Below are positions 1 through 5,712 of a stretch of 12,153 nt of DNA, piece by piece; position 1 is the stretch's first letter; every line of letters starts with the position of its first letter. Source of the stretch: JBDHTS01 sp044220535 (GTDB lineage: Bacteria; Pseudomonadota; Alphaproteobacteria; Micavibrionales; Micavibrionaceae); the NCBI GenBank assembly GCA_044220535.1, contig JBGAQU010000082.1, positions 1 to 12,153 of the forward strand, given 5' to 3'. Below the pieces are notes generated by a model that was not told where the DNA came from, made no database searches, and was given only the letters and a program-made list of their open reading frames with translations. A program made the position numbers and the translations under genes.

Positions 1-22
1 GCGCAATCCTTGACCATTGCGC
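1..22. repeat. Short inverted repeat GCGCAAT / ATTGCGC
   Basis: A perfect 7-bp inverted repeat (1-7 against 16-22) with an 8-nt loop sits at the window edge. It has no T-tract, so it is not a classical intrinsic terminator. It may be the 3' hairpin of an upstream transcript that is cut off here. A similar GCGCAA hairpin occurs at 9827-9849. Confidence 0.35.
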
Positions 23-53
23 ATCCGTAAACCAGAATAAATCAGACATATAT

Positions 54-74
54 CAATCCTCCTTAAGGAGATTG
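54..74 (+). promoter_or_regulatory. Hairpin that can sequester the Shine-Dalgarno of the first gene
   Basis: The 12-bp palindrome CTCCTTAAGGAG (59-70) holds the ribosome binding site AAGGAG (65-70), which is 8 nt upstream of the ATG at 79. The preceding bases CCTCCTT (58-64) match the anti-Shine-Dalgarno end of 16S rRNA. As RNA, the stem CTCC-TTAA-GGAG can be extended by CAAT (54-57) with ATTG (71-74) across a one-base bulge. The structure would hide the ribosome binding site, so translation could be controlled by temperature, a ligand or an antisense RNA. This is an inference from complementarity only. Confidence 0.4.
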
Positions 75-78
75 AATC

Positions 79-138
79 ATGCCGGGCGGAAAATGGGAAT
101 CGGAATTAGCAGATCGCGTTAATGGGTCCGGACCCTAG
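79..138 (+). CDS. 19-codon leader ORF, or the true N-terminus of the next gene
   Basis: ATG 79 has the only good Shine-Dalgarno in the area (AAGGAG, 8-nt spacing). It opens a frame of 19 residues beginning MPGGKWESELADRVNG and ending at TAG 136-138. This frame overlaps the start of the next reading frame (ATG 122) by 17 nt. It could be a leader peptide translationally coupled to the downstream gene. It could also be the real N-terminus, joined either by +1 ribosomal slippage at CCC-TAG (133-138) or by a base error. Moving +1 on the proline codon gives CCT followed by AGT AAA in the downstream frame, which is the kind of site where slippage at a stop can occur. None of these can be chosen from sequence alone. 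Confidence 0.35.
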   Translation: MPGGKWESELADRVNGSGP

Positions 139-562
139 TAAAGTTCAAATTATGCGCGTCACAGATATAATAGCGCAAGGAAAAGCAGCTCAAGCACCAG
201 AAGCGAAAGCAAGAGTCTATGATTTTATGGCAAAAATCTTAGAGAAAAGGCTTGATTTAGCGGAACATTTTGTTATTGCCGCTTTCAATGAAAGATTAAA
301 TAATCTTTCCAGTAAGCTTTTTGAAACATTGCTGGAAAAAACACCATATGCGATCACTACTGATCAGCTCAATCTGTATGCTAAAAAGATAAATATTTTA
401 ACAGGCATGGATCAGAAAAGAAATTTTGACTGTATCATGCAAATTTTTGAAATTAGAACAGATCTGGCCGCCGGATTTAAAATAAACGGAGTGTCGGCCG
501 CAAATGTGCAAAGGCCAAAGGAAGAGCCTCGCAAACGAAGCTTTTGGAGGTTTGATATTTAA
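122..562 (+). CDS. Hypothetical helical protein with an internal repeat
   Basis: This is a 146-aa soluble protein of no family that I recognise. It has no signal peptide or membrane segment and is rich in helix-forming residues, with a basic C-terminal tail (KEEPRKRSFWRFDI). Residues about 33-52 (YDFMAKILEKRLDLAEHFVI) and 102-121 (FDCIMQIFEIRTDLAAGFKI) align without gaps, with 9 of 20 identical, pointing to an internal duplication with signature [YF]D....I.E.R.DLA..F.I. ATG 122 has no Shine-Dalgarno of its own. The strong site belongs to ATG 79 in another frame, so translation probably depends on coupling or frameshifting from that ORF. The gene is AT-rich compared with the adjacent uvrB, which suggests transfer. 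The stop (560-562) lies 23 nt before uvrB, with no terminator between. Confidence 0.6.
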   Translation: MGPDPSKVQIMRVTDIIAQGKAAQAPEAKARVYDFMAKILEKRLDLAEHFVIAAFNERLNNLSSKLFETLLEKTPYAITTDQLNLYAKKINILTGMDQKRNFDCIMQIFEIRTDLAAGFKINGVSAANVQRPKEEPRKRSFWRFDI

Positions 563-571
563 GAGTTTTAT

Positions 572-577
572 TATACT
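572..577 (+). promoter_or_regulatory. -10 box of a probable leaderless uvrB promoter
   Basis: TATACT (572-577) ends 8 nt before the uvrB ATG (586), so transcription would start at or within a few bases of the start codon. No Shine-Dalgarno precedes that ATG. A TTGATA (552-557) lies upstream, but the spacing of 14 nt is short for a -35 box. I see no SOS-like GTTC/GAAC repeat in the 60 bases upstream. Confidence 0.4.
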
Positions 578-585
578 TATTTTAC

Positions 586-2661
586 ATGACCGAACTCCAC
601 ATCCCCGTCCTGTCCCCTGTGATCGCGAAAACCGAGGCGCCTGCGCCGGATGACTCGCGGCCGTTCAGGATCCATTCGGATTACAAGCCAGCGGGGGACC
701 AGCCTGCGGCAATTAAAGAACTGTGCGCGTCGATCCGTTCGCAGGAGAAGGACCAGGTGCTGCTGGGCGTCACCGGCTCCGGTAAGACCTTTACGATGGC
801 GCATGTGATTCAGGAGCTGCAGCGGCCCGCCCTGATCATGGCGCCGAACAAGACGCTGGCGGCGCAATTATATGCGGAGATGAAAGGGTTTTTCCCGGAG
901 AACGCGGTCGAGTATTTCGTGTCGTATTACGATTACTACCAGCCCGAAGCCTATGTCCCGCGCACGGATACTTATATCGAGAAGGATTCCGCCATCAACG
1001 AACAGATCGACCGGATGCGCCACGCGGCGACGCGGGCGATCTTCGAGCGGCGGGACTGCATCATCGTCGCCTCCGTCTCCTGCATTTACGGCCTGGGGTC
1101 GAAGGAGGATTACCAGGCGATGCGCCTCGACATCGCCAAGGGCCAGTCGATGGACCGGCAGGAATTGATCCGCATGCTGATCACCCTGCAATACAAGCGC
1201 AACGACATCGCGTTTGAGCGTGGCACGTTCCGGGTGCGCGGCGACACGCTGGAGCTGTTCCCCAGCCACATGGAGGATTCCGCCTGGCGCTTTTCTTTTT
1301 TTGGGGATGAGATTGAGGAGATCACGGAGTTTGACGCCCTGACGGGGCAAAAGGTGGCGAAGCTGGACGGCGTGCGCGTCTATGCCAATTCGCACTACAT
1401 CACGCCTGGCCCGACCATGCAGCAGGCGATGAACGGCATCAAGGCGGAACTGAAAGACCGCCTCGCGTTTTTCGAGAAGGAAGGCAAATTGCTGGAGGCG
1501 CAGCGTTTGAACCAGCGCACGACCTTCGACCTTGAGATGCTGCAGGCGACCGGGATCTGCAGCGGAATCGAAAACTATTCCCGCTTCCTGTCGGGCCGCC
1601 TTCCGGGGCAGGCGCCGCCGACGCTGATCGAATACCTGCCGAAGGACGCGCTGCTGATCCTTGATGAATCGCATGCCATGGTGCCGCAGCTGAACGCCAT
1701 GTATCACGGGGACAAGGCGCGAAAGACGATTTTGTCCGAATACGGGTTCCGCCTGCCAAGCTGCATGGACAACCGGCCTTTGAAGTTTGAGGAGTGGGAG
1801 GCGATGCGGCCGCAGACGATGCACGTCTCCGCCACGCCCGGCGACTGGGAGCTGGAGCGCACGGGCGGCACCTTCGCGGAGCAGGTGGTGCGGCCCACGG
1901 GCCTCGTCGACCCTCCGGTGATCATCCGCCCGACCGCGCATCAGGTGGACGATCTGATGGCCGAATGCAAGATTGTGGTGGAAAAGGGCGGGCGCGTGCT
2001 TGTCACCACGCTGACCAAGAAAATGGCGGAGGACCTGACGGAATACTTAAGCGAAAACGGCCTGAAGGTCCGCTATATGCACAGCGATATCGAGACGCTG
2101 GAGCGGATCGAGATTATCCGCGATCTGCGCCTCGGCGCGTGCGACATTCTGGTCGGCATCAACCTGCTGCGCGAAGGGCTGGACATTCCGGAGTGCATGC
2201 TGGTCGCCATACTGGACGCGGATAAGGAAGGGTATCTGCGCTCCCGCGTCTCCTTGATCCAGACCATCGGGCGGGCGGCAAGGAACGTGGAGGGCATAGC
2301 CATCCTCTACGCCGACAAAATCACAAAGAGCATGCAGGCCGCGCTGGACGAAACCGGCCGCCGCCGCGAAAAACAGCTGAAATACAACGCCGAGCACGGC
2401 ATCACGCCTGAGAGCGTGAAGAAAAACATCACCGACATTTTGCGCAGCGACTACGAACGCGCCGACCACCTGAACATCGCCCGCGTGCCGGGCACGGATG
2501 ATTACCTATCGCCCGATGAGGTGAAGAAGAAGATCAAGGAGCTGGAAGGGAAGATGCGCAAGGCGGCGAGCGAGCTGGAGTTTGAACAAGCGGCTAGGTT
2601 CAGGGATGACATTCGGAAGTATGAGGCGATGGATCTTGGTCTTGCTACCGAGCGACGTTAG
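586..2661 (+). CDS. uvrB: Excinuclease ABC subunit B (UvrB)
   Basis: UvrB is the damage-verifying ATPase of nucleotide excision repair. It is loaded by UvrA and then recruits UvrC for dual incision. All landmarks are visible: Walker A GVTGSGKT at residues 61-68 (K67); the beta-hairpin region YYDYYQPEAYVP at 114-125, which inserts between DNA strands; the DESH Walker B box at 360-363; the C-terminal helicase motif QTIGRAAR at 559-566; and the UVR domain that contacts UvrC (about 645-680, with ELEFEQAARFRDDI). The 691-aa length is normal for the family; the N-terminus carries about 25 extra residues before the conserved SDYKPAGDQPAAI. ATG 586 is the only ATG before the upstream in-frame stop. 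It lacks a Shine-Dalgarno and is probably a leaderless start. The stop is 2 nt from the convergent neighbour, with no terminator between. Confidence 0.98.
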   Translation: MTELHIPVLSPVIAKTEAPAPDDSRPFRIHSDYKPAGDQPAAIKELCASIRSQEKDQVLLGVTGSGKTFTMAHVIQELQRPALIMAPNKTLAAQLYAEMKGFFPENAVEYFVSYYDYYQPEAYVPRTDTYIEKDSAINEQIDRMRHAATRAIFERRDCIIVASVSCIYGLGSKEDYQAMRLDIAKGQSMDRQELIRMLITLQYKRNDIAFERGTFRVRGDTLELFPSHMEDSAWRFSFFGDEIEEITEFDALTGQKVAKLDGVRVYANSHYITPGPTMQQAMNGIKAELKDRLAFFEKEGKLLEAQRLNQRTTFDLEMLQATGICSGIENYSRFLSGRLPGQAPPTLIEYLPKDALLILDESHAMVPQLNAMYHGDKARKTILSEYGFRLPSCMDNRPLKFEEWEAMRPQTMHVSATPGDWELERTGGTFAEQVVRPTGLVDPPVIIRPTAHQVDDLMAECKIVVEKGGRVLVTTLTKKMAEDLTEYLSENGLKVRYMHSDIETLERIEIIRDLRLGACDILVGINLLREGLDIPECMLVAILDADKEGYLRSRVSLIQTIGRAARNVEGIAILYADKITKSMQAALDETGRRREKQLKYNAEHGITPESVKKNITDILRSDYERADHLNIARVPGTDDYLSPDEVKKKIKELEGKMRKAASELEFEQAARFRDDIRKYEAMDLGLATERR

Positions 2662-2663
2662 TC

Positions 2664-3695
2664 CTAAGGCGACGCCTGCGGGAATCTCGGCGCGGGTGCC
2701 GGTTGCGGTTGTTTTGACCAGCCGTATCTTTCTTTGAACATTTCGGTGCCCAGGCTTTTGCCCATCAAAATCGGGATGAAAGGCGCGCCCGTGTTGATCA
2801 TGTTGAATGTCCGGTGCCGCCCGTTCTGGAAGCCGATGCGTTCGGATAGCATCCATTCATTATCTCTTCGCCAGTCCAATCCCTCGCCCCAGTCTTCGTC
2901 ATCAAACGCGCCGTCTGTTGAAAAATTCGCTATGGCGATTTCGCCTGGATAACCCAGTCCTGGGTTTAGATGTTTTATGCTTTCTTCTATGGTGCTGTGA
3001 AAAGGCGGAAAAGCAACATCATCTCCTTTGAGCGGCTCATCTTCGTATATCCTGATAAGATCGTCAAAAGATGCGGATCGCTTTTTCATTTCCTGCCCGA
3101 TTATAAGGTCGCGGAGTTTTTGCGCATCGGCGAAGACGACTTCGTATTTATCGCTTTTATAAGTACTCAGGCCGGTTTCAAGGATGATGTGCCCGTCCGG
3201 ATGAAGGGGCAGGGGAACGATGACCAAATACTCCGGATGGTTTTCAAAACCCTTTGGGTGGCCTTCGGATAGTATGTGGAGGAAATTGTCCGGATCTTCC
3301 AGCGCTTCCTCATAATCCTTGATCCCGTAGGCAAAAGAGCTTTGATAAAGGGGGAATGCATTGGTGCAGCGAACCCCTGTGATCCATCCGTTCTTTTCTT
3401 CGAAGTTAAGTTTCGTATGGCCACCAGCGGCGGTCAATTCCCAGTCGAAGTCATTTATTTTTTTGCCGGAAAAATAATCCTCCACAATGCCGGAACAGAC
3501 TTTATAAATGCTTCTGTCCAGACTGACCGGGTCGCCTTCACATTTAAATTCATCGCCACGAACCGTGAACAGGTGGATTTTCGGCTTTTGGCCGCCCTCC
3601 ACATAATGAATGCCCATCCAGTAATCCATCGGCTTTATATCGGTGGTTTCGCTATCGTCCCAGCTATGGACTTTGATTTTATAGAGTTCGGGCAT
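2664..3695 (-). CDS. Hypothetical soluble 343-aa protein
   Basis: I do not recognise a family. The protein begins MPELYKIKVHSWDDSETTDI and shows no signal peptide or transmembrane segment. It is acidic and rich in aromatic residues. The middle has a beta-strand-like stretch (EYLVIVPLPLHPDGHIILET), and the C-terminal part contains FNMINTGAPFIPILMGKS before a proline/alanine-rich tail (KQPQPAPAPRFPQASP). The start has a good Shine-Dalgarno (AAAGGA, 7-nt spacing). The gene is AT-richer than uvrB and converges on it with stop codons 2 bp apart, so its transcript must run into uvrB antisense unless another mechanism stops it. The 115 bp separating it from the XRE gene upstream contain a promoter-like TTGACA, so it is probably transcribed separately from the XRE pair. 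Confidence 0.75.
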   Translation of the reverse strand: MPELYKIKVHSWDDSETTDIKPMDYWMGIHYVEGGQKPKIHLFTVRGDEFKCEGDPVSLDRSIYKVCSGIVEDYFSGKKINDFDWELTAAGGHTKLNFEEKNGWITGVRCTNAFPLYQSSFAYGIKDYEEALEDPDNFLHILSEGHPKGFENHPEYLVIVPLPLHPDGHIILETGLSTYKSDKYEVVFADAQKLRDLIIGQEMKKRSASFDDLIRIYEDEPLKGDDVAFPPFHSTIEESIKHLNPGLGYPGEIAIANFSTDGAFDDEDWGEGLDWRRDNEWMLSERIGFQNGRHRTFNMINTGAPFIPILMGKSLGTEMFKERYGWSKQPQPAPAPRFPQASP

Positions 3696-3720
3696 CGTAT
3701 ATCCTTTTAAATAAGGTATG

Positions 3721-3744
3721 GGATATGGGTTAATTTATTGTCAA
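3721..3744 (-). promoter_or_regulatory. Candidate promoter of the 343-aa gene
   Basis: On the minus strand a consensus -35 TTGACA (3739-3744) is followed after 18 nt by a weak -10, CATACC. It lies in an AT-rich 115-bp intergenic region directly upstream of the 343-aa gene. The -35 is strong and the -10 is poor. Confidence 0.35.
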
Positions 3745-3810
3745 TATGTCTATAAAATCAGGAAAATGCGTAAGGTAATAAGCAGAAGTCAAAAGTTGAT
3801 TTGTTTAAAC

Positions 3811-4083
3811 TTATGACACCAAATCATCCAGCTTCACATCCAGCGCCTCCGCTACTTGCGCCATAAAGCTCAGGCTGCCCTCCCGGTTGCCGGTTTCGAT
3901 CTGGCTGATATAGGCAGATTTTGAGTGGACGGCTTTGGCGAGCTGATTTTGGGTCAGGCCGCGCCATTCGCGGATGGCTTTCATGGGGGATTCGCCGCGC
4001 ACGATGCGGCACATGACGTCATGAGGGAAGGCTTCGCCGTCTTCCGCCTCTGCGCGGTCGTAGGCGCGGATGTCGTCTGCCAT
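3811..4083 (-). CDS. XRE-family helix-turn-helix regulator, probable antitoxin
   Basis: This is a DNA-binding protein of the Cro/C1 (XRE) type. The C-terminal half is a complete HTH_3 domain: IREWRGLTQNQLAKAVHSKS, then AYISQIETGNREGSL and AQVAEALDVKLDDLV. The N-terminal MADDIRAYDRAEAEDGEAFP followed by DVMCRIVRGESP is typical of XRE antitoxins that partner RelE/ParE-like toxins. I chose the start that gives this family-like N-terminus (90 aa, 10 nt after the upstream stop). In-frame ATGs at 4113 and 4149 (112 aa) would overlap the upstream gene; the one at 4149 has an AAAGG at good spacing and remains possible. The role inferred is to neutralise and/or repress the gene immediately upstream, with the two genes co-transcribed. 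Confidence 0.85.
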   Translation of the reverse strand: MADDIRAYDRAEAEDGEAFPHDVMCRIVRGESPMKAIREWRGLTQNQLAKAVHSKSAYISQIETGNREGSLSFMAQVAEALDVKLDDLVS

Positions 4084-4093
4084 TTCCAATTGT

Positions 4094-4456
4094 TTATTTA
4101 CGCATTTGTTCATAGATTTGTCTGGCGATATCGTTGATCCCCTGGTCATATTCGCCTTTAAGAACTTTCTTTTTCATCCATTCCCAAAATGCGACTTCAT
4201 CCAGCGTTAAATCAATTTCGCCGGTTAAATCACCGTTTGGGGTCAGGGGGATGTTTCTGTTGGCATATTTCAGCCAGACCAGCCGGTCGCCATCCTGTTT
4301 TTTGGACAGCTTGACCACTCCCTTGCTTGGAAGTCCGTGGATCACTCCTATCCACTGGTCAATGCCGCGAACGACCTGATTCCTTCGTTCCTCAATGGTT
4401 GTAGCATTTCCCTTGCGTTTCGTATTAACGGCTTCCTTCCGGTATCCTTTAAACAT
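4094..4456 (-). CDS. Unrecognised basic 120-aa protein paired with the XRE regulator
   Basis: The start at 4456 (MFKGYRKEAVNTKRKGNATT) is preceded by AAGGAG at 6-nt spacing. A longer in-frame version to 4561 would translate the likely promoter. The protein is soluble and strongly basic at the N-terminus. Its middle is beta-rich (GVVKLSKKQDGDRLVWLKYA followed by NRNIPLTPNGDLTGEIDLT), and it ends in helices (AFWEWMKKKVLKGEYDQGIN). It is not a RelE, ParE, HigB or HipA protein that I can recognise, although it sits exactly where such a toxin usually lies before an XRE antitoxin: first in the pair, about 120 aa, 10 nt or less from the regulator. A toxin role is inferred from position only. A DNA-binding accessory protein is another option. 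Confidence 0.7.
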   Translation of the reverse strand: MFKGYRKEAVNTKRKGNATTIEERRNQVVRGIDQWIGVIHGLPSKGVVKLSKKQDGDRLVWLKYANRNIPLTPNGDLTGEIDLTLDEVAFWEWMKKKVLKGEYDQGINDIARQIYEQMRK

Positions 4457-4475
4457 TCTTTTCTCCTTCTTCCTA

Positions 4476-4504
4476 TCCCTAGACCTTCCTATTCTAGGCG
4501 TCAA
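4476..4504 (-). promoter_or_regulatory. Candidate promoter of the XRE pair
   Basis: Minus-strand TTGACG (4499-4504) and TAGGGA (4476-4481) are separated by 17 nt. The transcript would start about 13 nt before ATG 4456, just upstream of its AAGGAG site. The -35 is good and the -10 is weak. Confidence 0.3.
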
Positions 4505-4576
4505 GTGTGGGAGAAGGTGGCCTGCAGGATGGCGGATAATCGGCTCTTCGTTCCAACGCATTGATATTATTGAGAA

Positions 4577-4588
4577 ATATCGCGATAT
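4577..4588. promoter_or_regulatory. 12-bp palindrome ATATCGCGATAT, candidate operator
   Basis: A perfect 12-bp palindrome lies in the divergent region between the XRE pair and the zeta-like gene. Its half GCGATAT recurs at 4611-4617, shortly before the zeta start, and at 4125-4131 inside the upstream pair (there within the smaller palindrome CGATATCG). This is the size and placement expected for an XRE-type operator controlling one or both modules. Binding is inferred, not shown. Confidence 0.4.
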
Positions 4589-4625
4589 GATTAGATTTTA
4601 TGCTTTAATGGCGATATGGTTAGGT

Positions 4626-5219
4626 ATGAAGAAACCTACCCTTATCATTTTCGCAGGCGCAAATGGTTCCGGTAAAACCACTGCGGCAAAATATCTTTTG
4701 CCAAAGCAGGACATTATTGAATTCGTAAATACCGATGAAATTGCGAGAGGGTTGTCGCCGCTCAACCCTTCAGGGCAAGCGATGAAGGCAGGAAAGTTAT
4801 TTATTGAACGCATTACACAATTGATCTCAGAACGTAGAAATTTTGCGGTTGAAACAACATTGTCCGGTAAAAAATTTGTACAACGCATGGAAGCGGCGAA
4901 AAAGGTCGGTTATCGAATAGAACTTAATTACATCTACACATCTGATGTTGAAATCAATCTTAAGCGCATCCAGGGCCGGGTCAAACAGGGTGGACATTTC
5001 GTTCCAGATCAAGACGTTCGCCGCAGATATGGGCGTAGTTTAAAGAGTTTATTTAACACTTACTTTGATTTATGTGATAAAATTAACATATATGATGTCA
5101 GTGGAAGTCCGGAGCCTGTTCGCGTGGCAACCTATGTTAAAGGTTTAGGGACAGCTATTAGTGCCATACACGTAAAGACATGGCTTGAGATTAAAAAAGC
5201 GGGTGGCTTAGATGAATGA
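4626..5219 (+). CDS. Zeta-toxin-like P-loop kinase (COG4185-type ATPase)
   Basis: From ATG 4626 the 197-aa protein (MKKPTLIIFAGANGSGKTTA) has the full signature of the small zeta-toxin-like ATPases. Walker A is GANGSGKTT at 11-19 (K17). NTDEIARGL at 35-43 carries the likely catalytic aspartate D37. Also present are ETTLSG at 76-81, RVKQGGHFVP at 118-127 and the arginine cluster RRRYGRSLK at 132-140. Zeta toxins phosphorylate UDP-N-acetylglucosamine and block wall synthesis; for this shorter subgroup the substrate is not settled. ATGs at 4587 and 4608 would add a few residues, and none has a good Shine-Dalgarno. The gene is AT-rich. It overlaps the next gene by 8 nt, so the two are translationally coupled, and it diverges from the XRE pair. 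Confidence 0.85.
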   Translation: MKKPTLIIFAGANGSGKTTAAKYLLPKQDIIEFVNTDEIARGLSPLNPSGQAMKAGKLFIERITQLISERRNFAVETTLSGKKFVQRMEAAKKVGYRIELNYIYTSDVEINLKRIQGRVKQGGHFVPDQDVRRRYGRSLKSLFNTYFDLCDKINIYDVSGSPEPVRVATYVKGLGTAISAIHVKTWLEIKKAGGLDE

Positions 5220-5400
5220 GACTGTATTCCAAAAATGGCCAAAACAGTTTTTGTCGGATGACAAGTTGATGGCTGGCGTTGGCAAGGCTGTCATTGAAAC
5301 GGCGCGGATGTTTAATACGCCCCTTATTTTAAAAGAAAACGGCAAAATCAAAGAAATCTCTCCTGCCGCCATGAAGCGCCGGCTGGCGAAGCGTAAATAA
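5212..5400 (+). CDS. Small partner protein of the zeta-like ATPase, putative antitoxin
   Basis: A 62-aa soluble protein (MNETVFQKWPKQFLSDDKLM) starts 8 nt before the end of the zeta-like gene. The C-terminal segment NTPLILKENGKIKEISPAAM resembles, as far as I recall the family, the 'G.p.vvw.dGk...l.P' tail of small proteins that commonly accompany COG4185 ATPases. The tail ends in basic KRRLAKRK. The Shine-Dalgarno GGGTGG lies inside the upstream gene. It is most likely the neutralising partner of the ATPase. That role is inferred from coupling and size; it has no recognisable DNA-binding domain, so autoregulation would have to come from elsewhere, for example the neighbouring XRE protein. 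Confidence 0.75.
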   Translation: MNETVFQKWPKQFLSDDKLMAGVGKAVIETARMFNTPLILKENGKIKEISPAAMKRRLAKRK

Positions 5401-5437
5401 GCTTGCTCCATCTCTAATCCTCCCATAAACTACTCAT

Positions 5438-5681
5438 CGACCGCCAACGCGGTCCGGGGCTTCGAAAACCTCGCCATTACGTGAGCGGCTGGCATCAGCC
5501 GTTATTGATGCTGTCCTCATCCACACATGAAGAGAGCGTCAAGGATGTCGCTTCTCGGTCATAAGACCGGGGGCGGCAGCGTATGTCCAATCCCCGCGAG
5601 GGGCTAAAGGCTGTCGCGCCGTACTCACGTTCGGCTTTTCGATCCCCGGTCGCCAGAGGAGAGTCCTCTGGCGGCTTTTTT
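5438..5681 (+). ncRNA. Unidentified structured RNA with intrinsic terminator
   Basis: About 240 bases between two genes hold no credible ORF but much base-pairing potential. A long closing stem joins CCGGGG (5454-5459) to CCCCGG (5644-5649), then TCGAAAA (5462-5468) to TTTTCGA (5636-5642), then CC to GG. Inside it ACGTGAG (5479-5485) pairs with CTCACGT (5624-5630). Local hairpins are GACCGC/GCGGTC (5439-5454, competing with the closing stem), CGGCTG-GCAT-CAGCCG (5486-5501), CGGTC-ATAA-GACCG (5556-5569) and CCCC-GCGA-GGGG with a GNRA loop (5592-5603), the last inside GGCAGC/GCTGTC. A promoter-like TTGCTC (5403-5408), 17 nt, TAAACT (5426-5431) would start transcription near 5438, and a perfect terminator follows. 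The overall form (long closing helix, about 200 nt) resembles 6S or other housekeeping RNAs, but I find no diagnostic motif of 6S, tmRNA, SRP or RNase P RNA. It could also be a structured 3' UTR of the zeta operon. Confidence 0.55.
5651..5681 (+). terminator. Intrinsic terminator
   Basis: A perfect 10-bp stem (CGCCAGAGGA 5651-5660 with TCCTCTGGCG 5664-5673) has a 3-nt loop and is followed by GC and six T residues (5676-5681). It ends the putative structured RNA or the zeta operon transcript. Confidence 0.9.
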
Positions 5682-5712
5682 GTCGGATGACGGGGAAAGG
5701 GGCGGGCGAAGG

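Noticed and set aside
868..1941. 357-aa minus-strand ORF opposite uvrB
   Set aside because: Antisense shadow of a GC-rich gene with arginine- and alanine-rich nonsense composition. uvrB is certain on the other strand.
1794..2469. Other long ORFs within uvrB (plus 1794-2225, minus 2047-2469)
   Set aside because: Out-of-frame shadows with no start signals or domain character.
2970..3710. Plus-strand ORFs opposite the 343-aa gene (2970-3272, 3276-3710)
   Set aside because: The minus-strand gene has a good ribosome site, promoter and a natural protein composition. The plus ORFs have none of these.
4395..4625. Long N-terminal extension of the zeta-like protein from ATG 4395
   Set aside because: It would overlap the divergent gene start and its promoter. 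The family begins directly at KPTLIIFAGANGSGK.
5438..5681. Assignment of the structured RNA to tmRNA, RNase P, SRP or 6S
   Set aside because: I find no alanine-tag reading frame, no CCA-ended acceptor, no conserved RNase P core and no SRP GGAAG apical loop. 6S-like shape alone is not enough.
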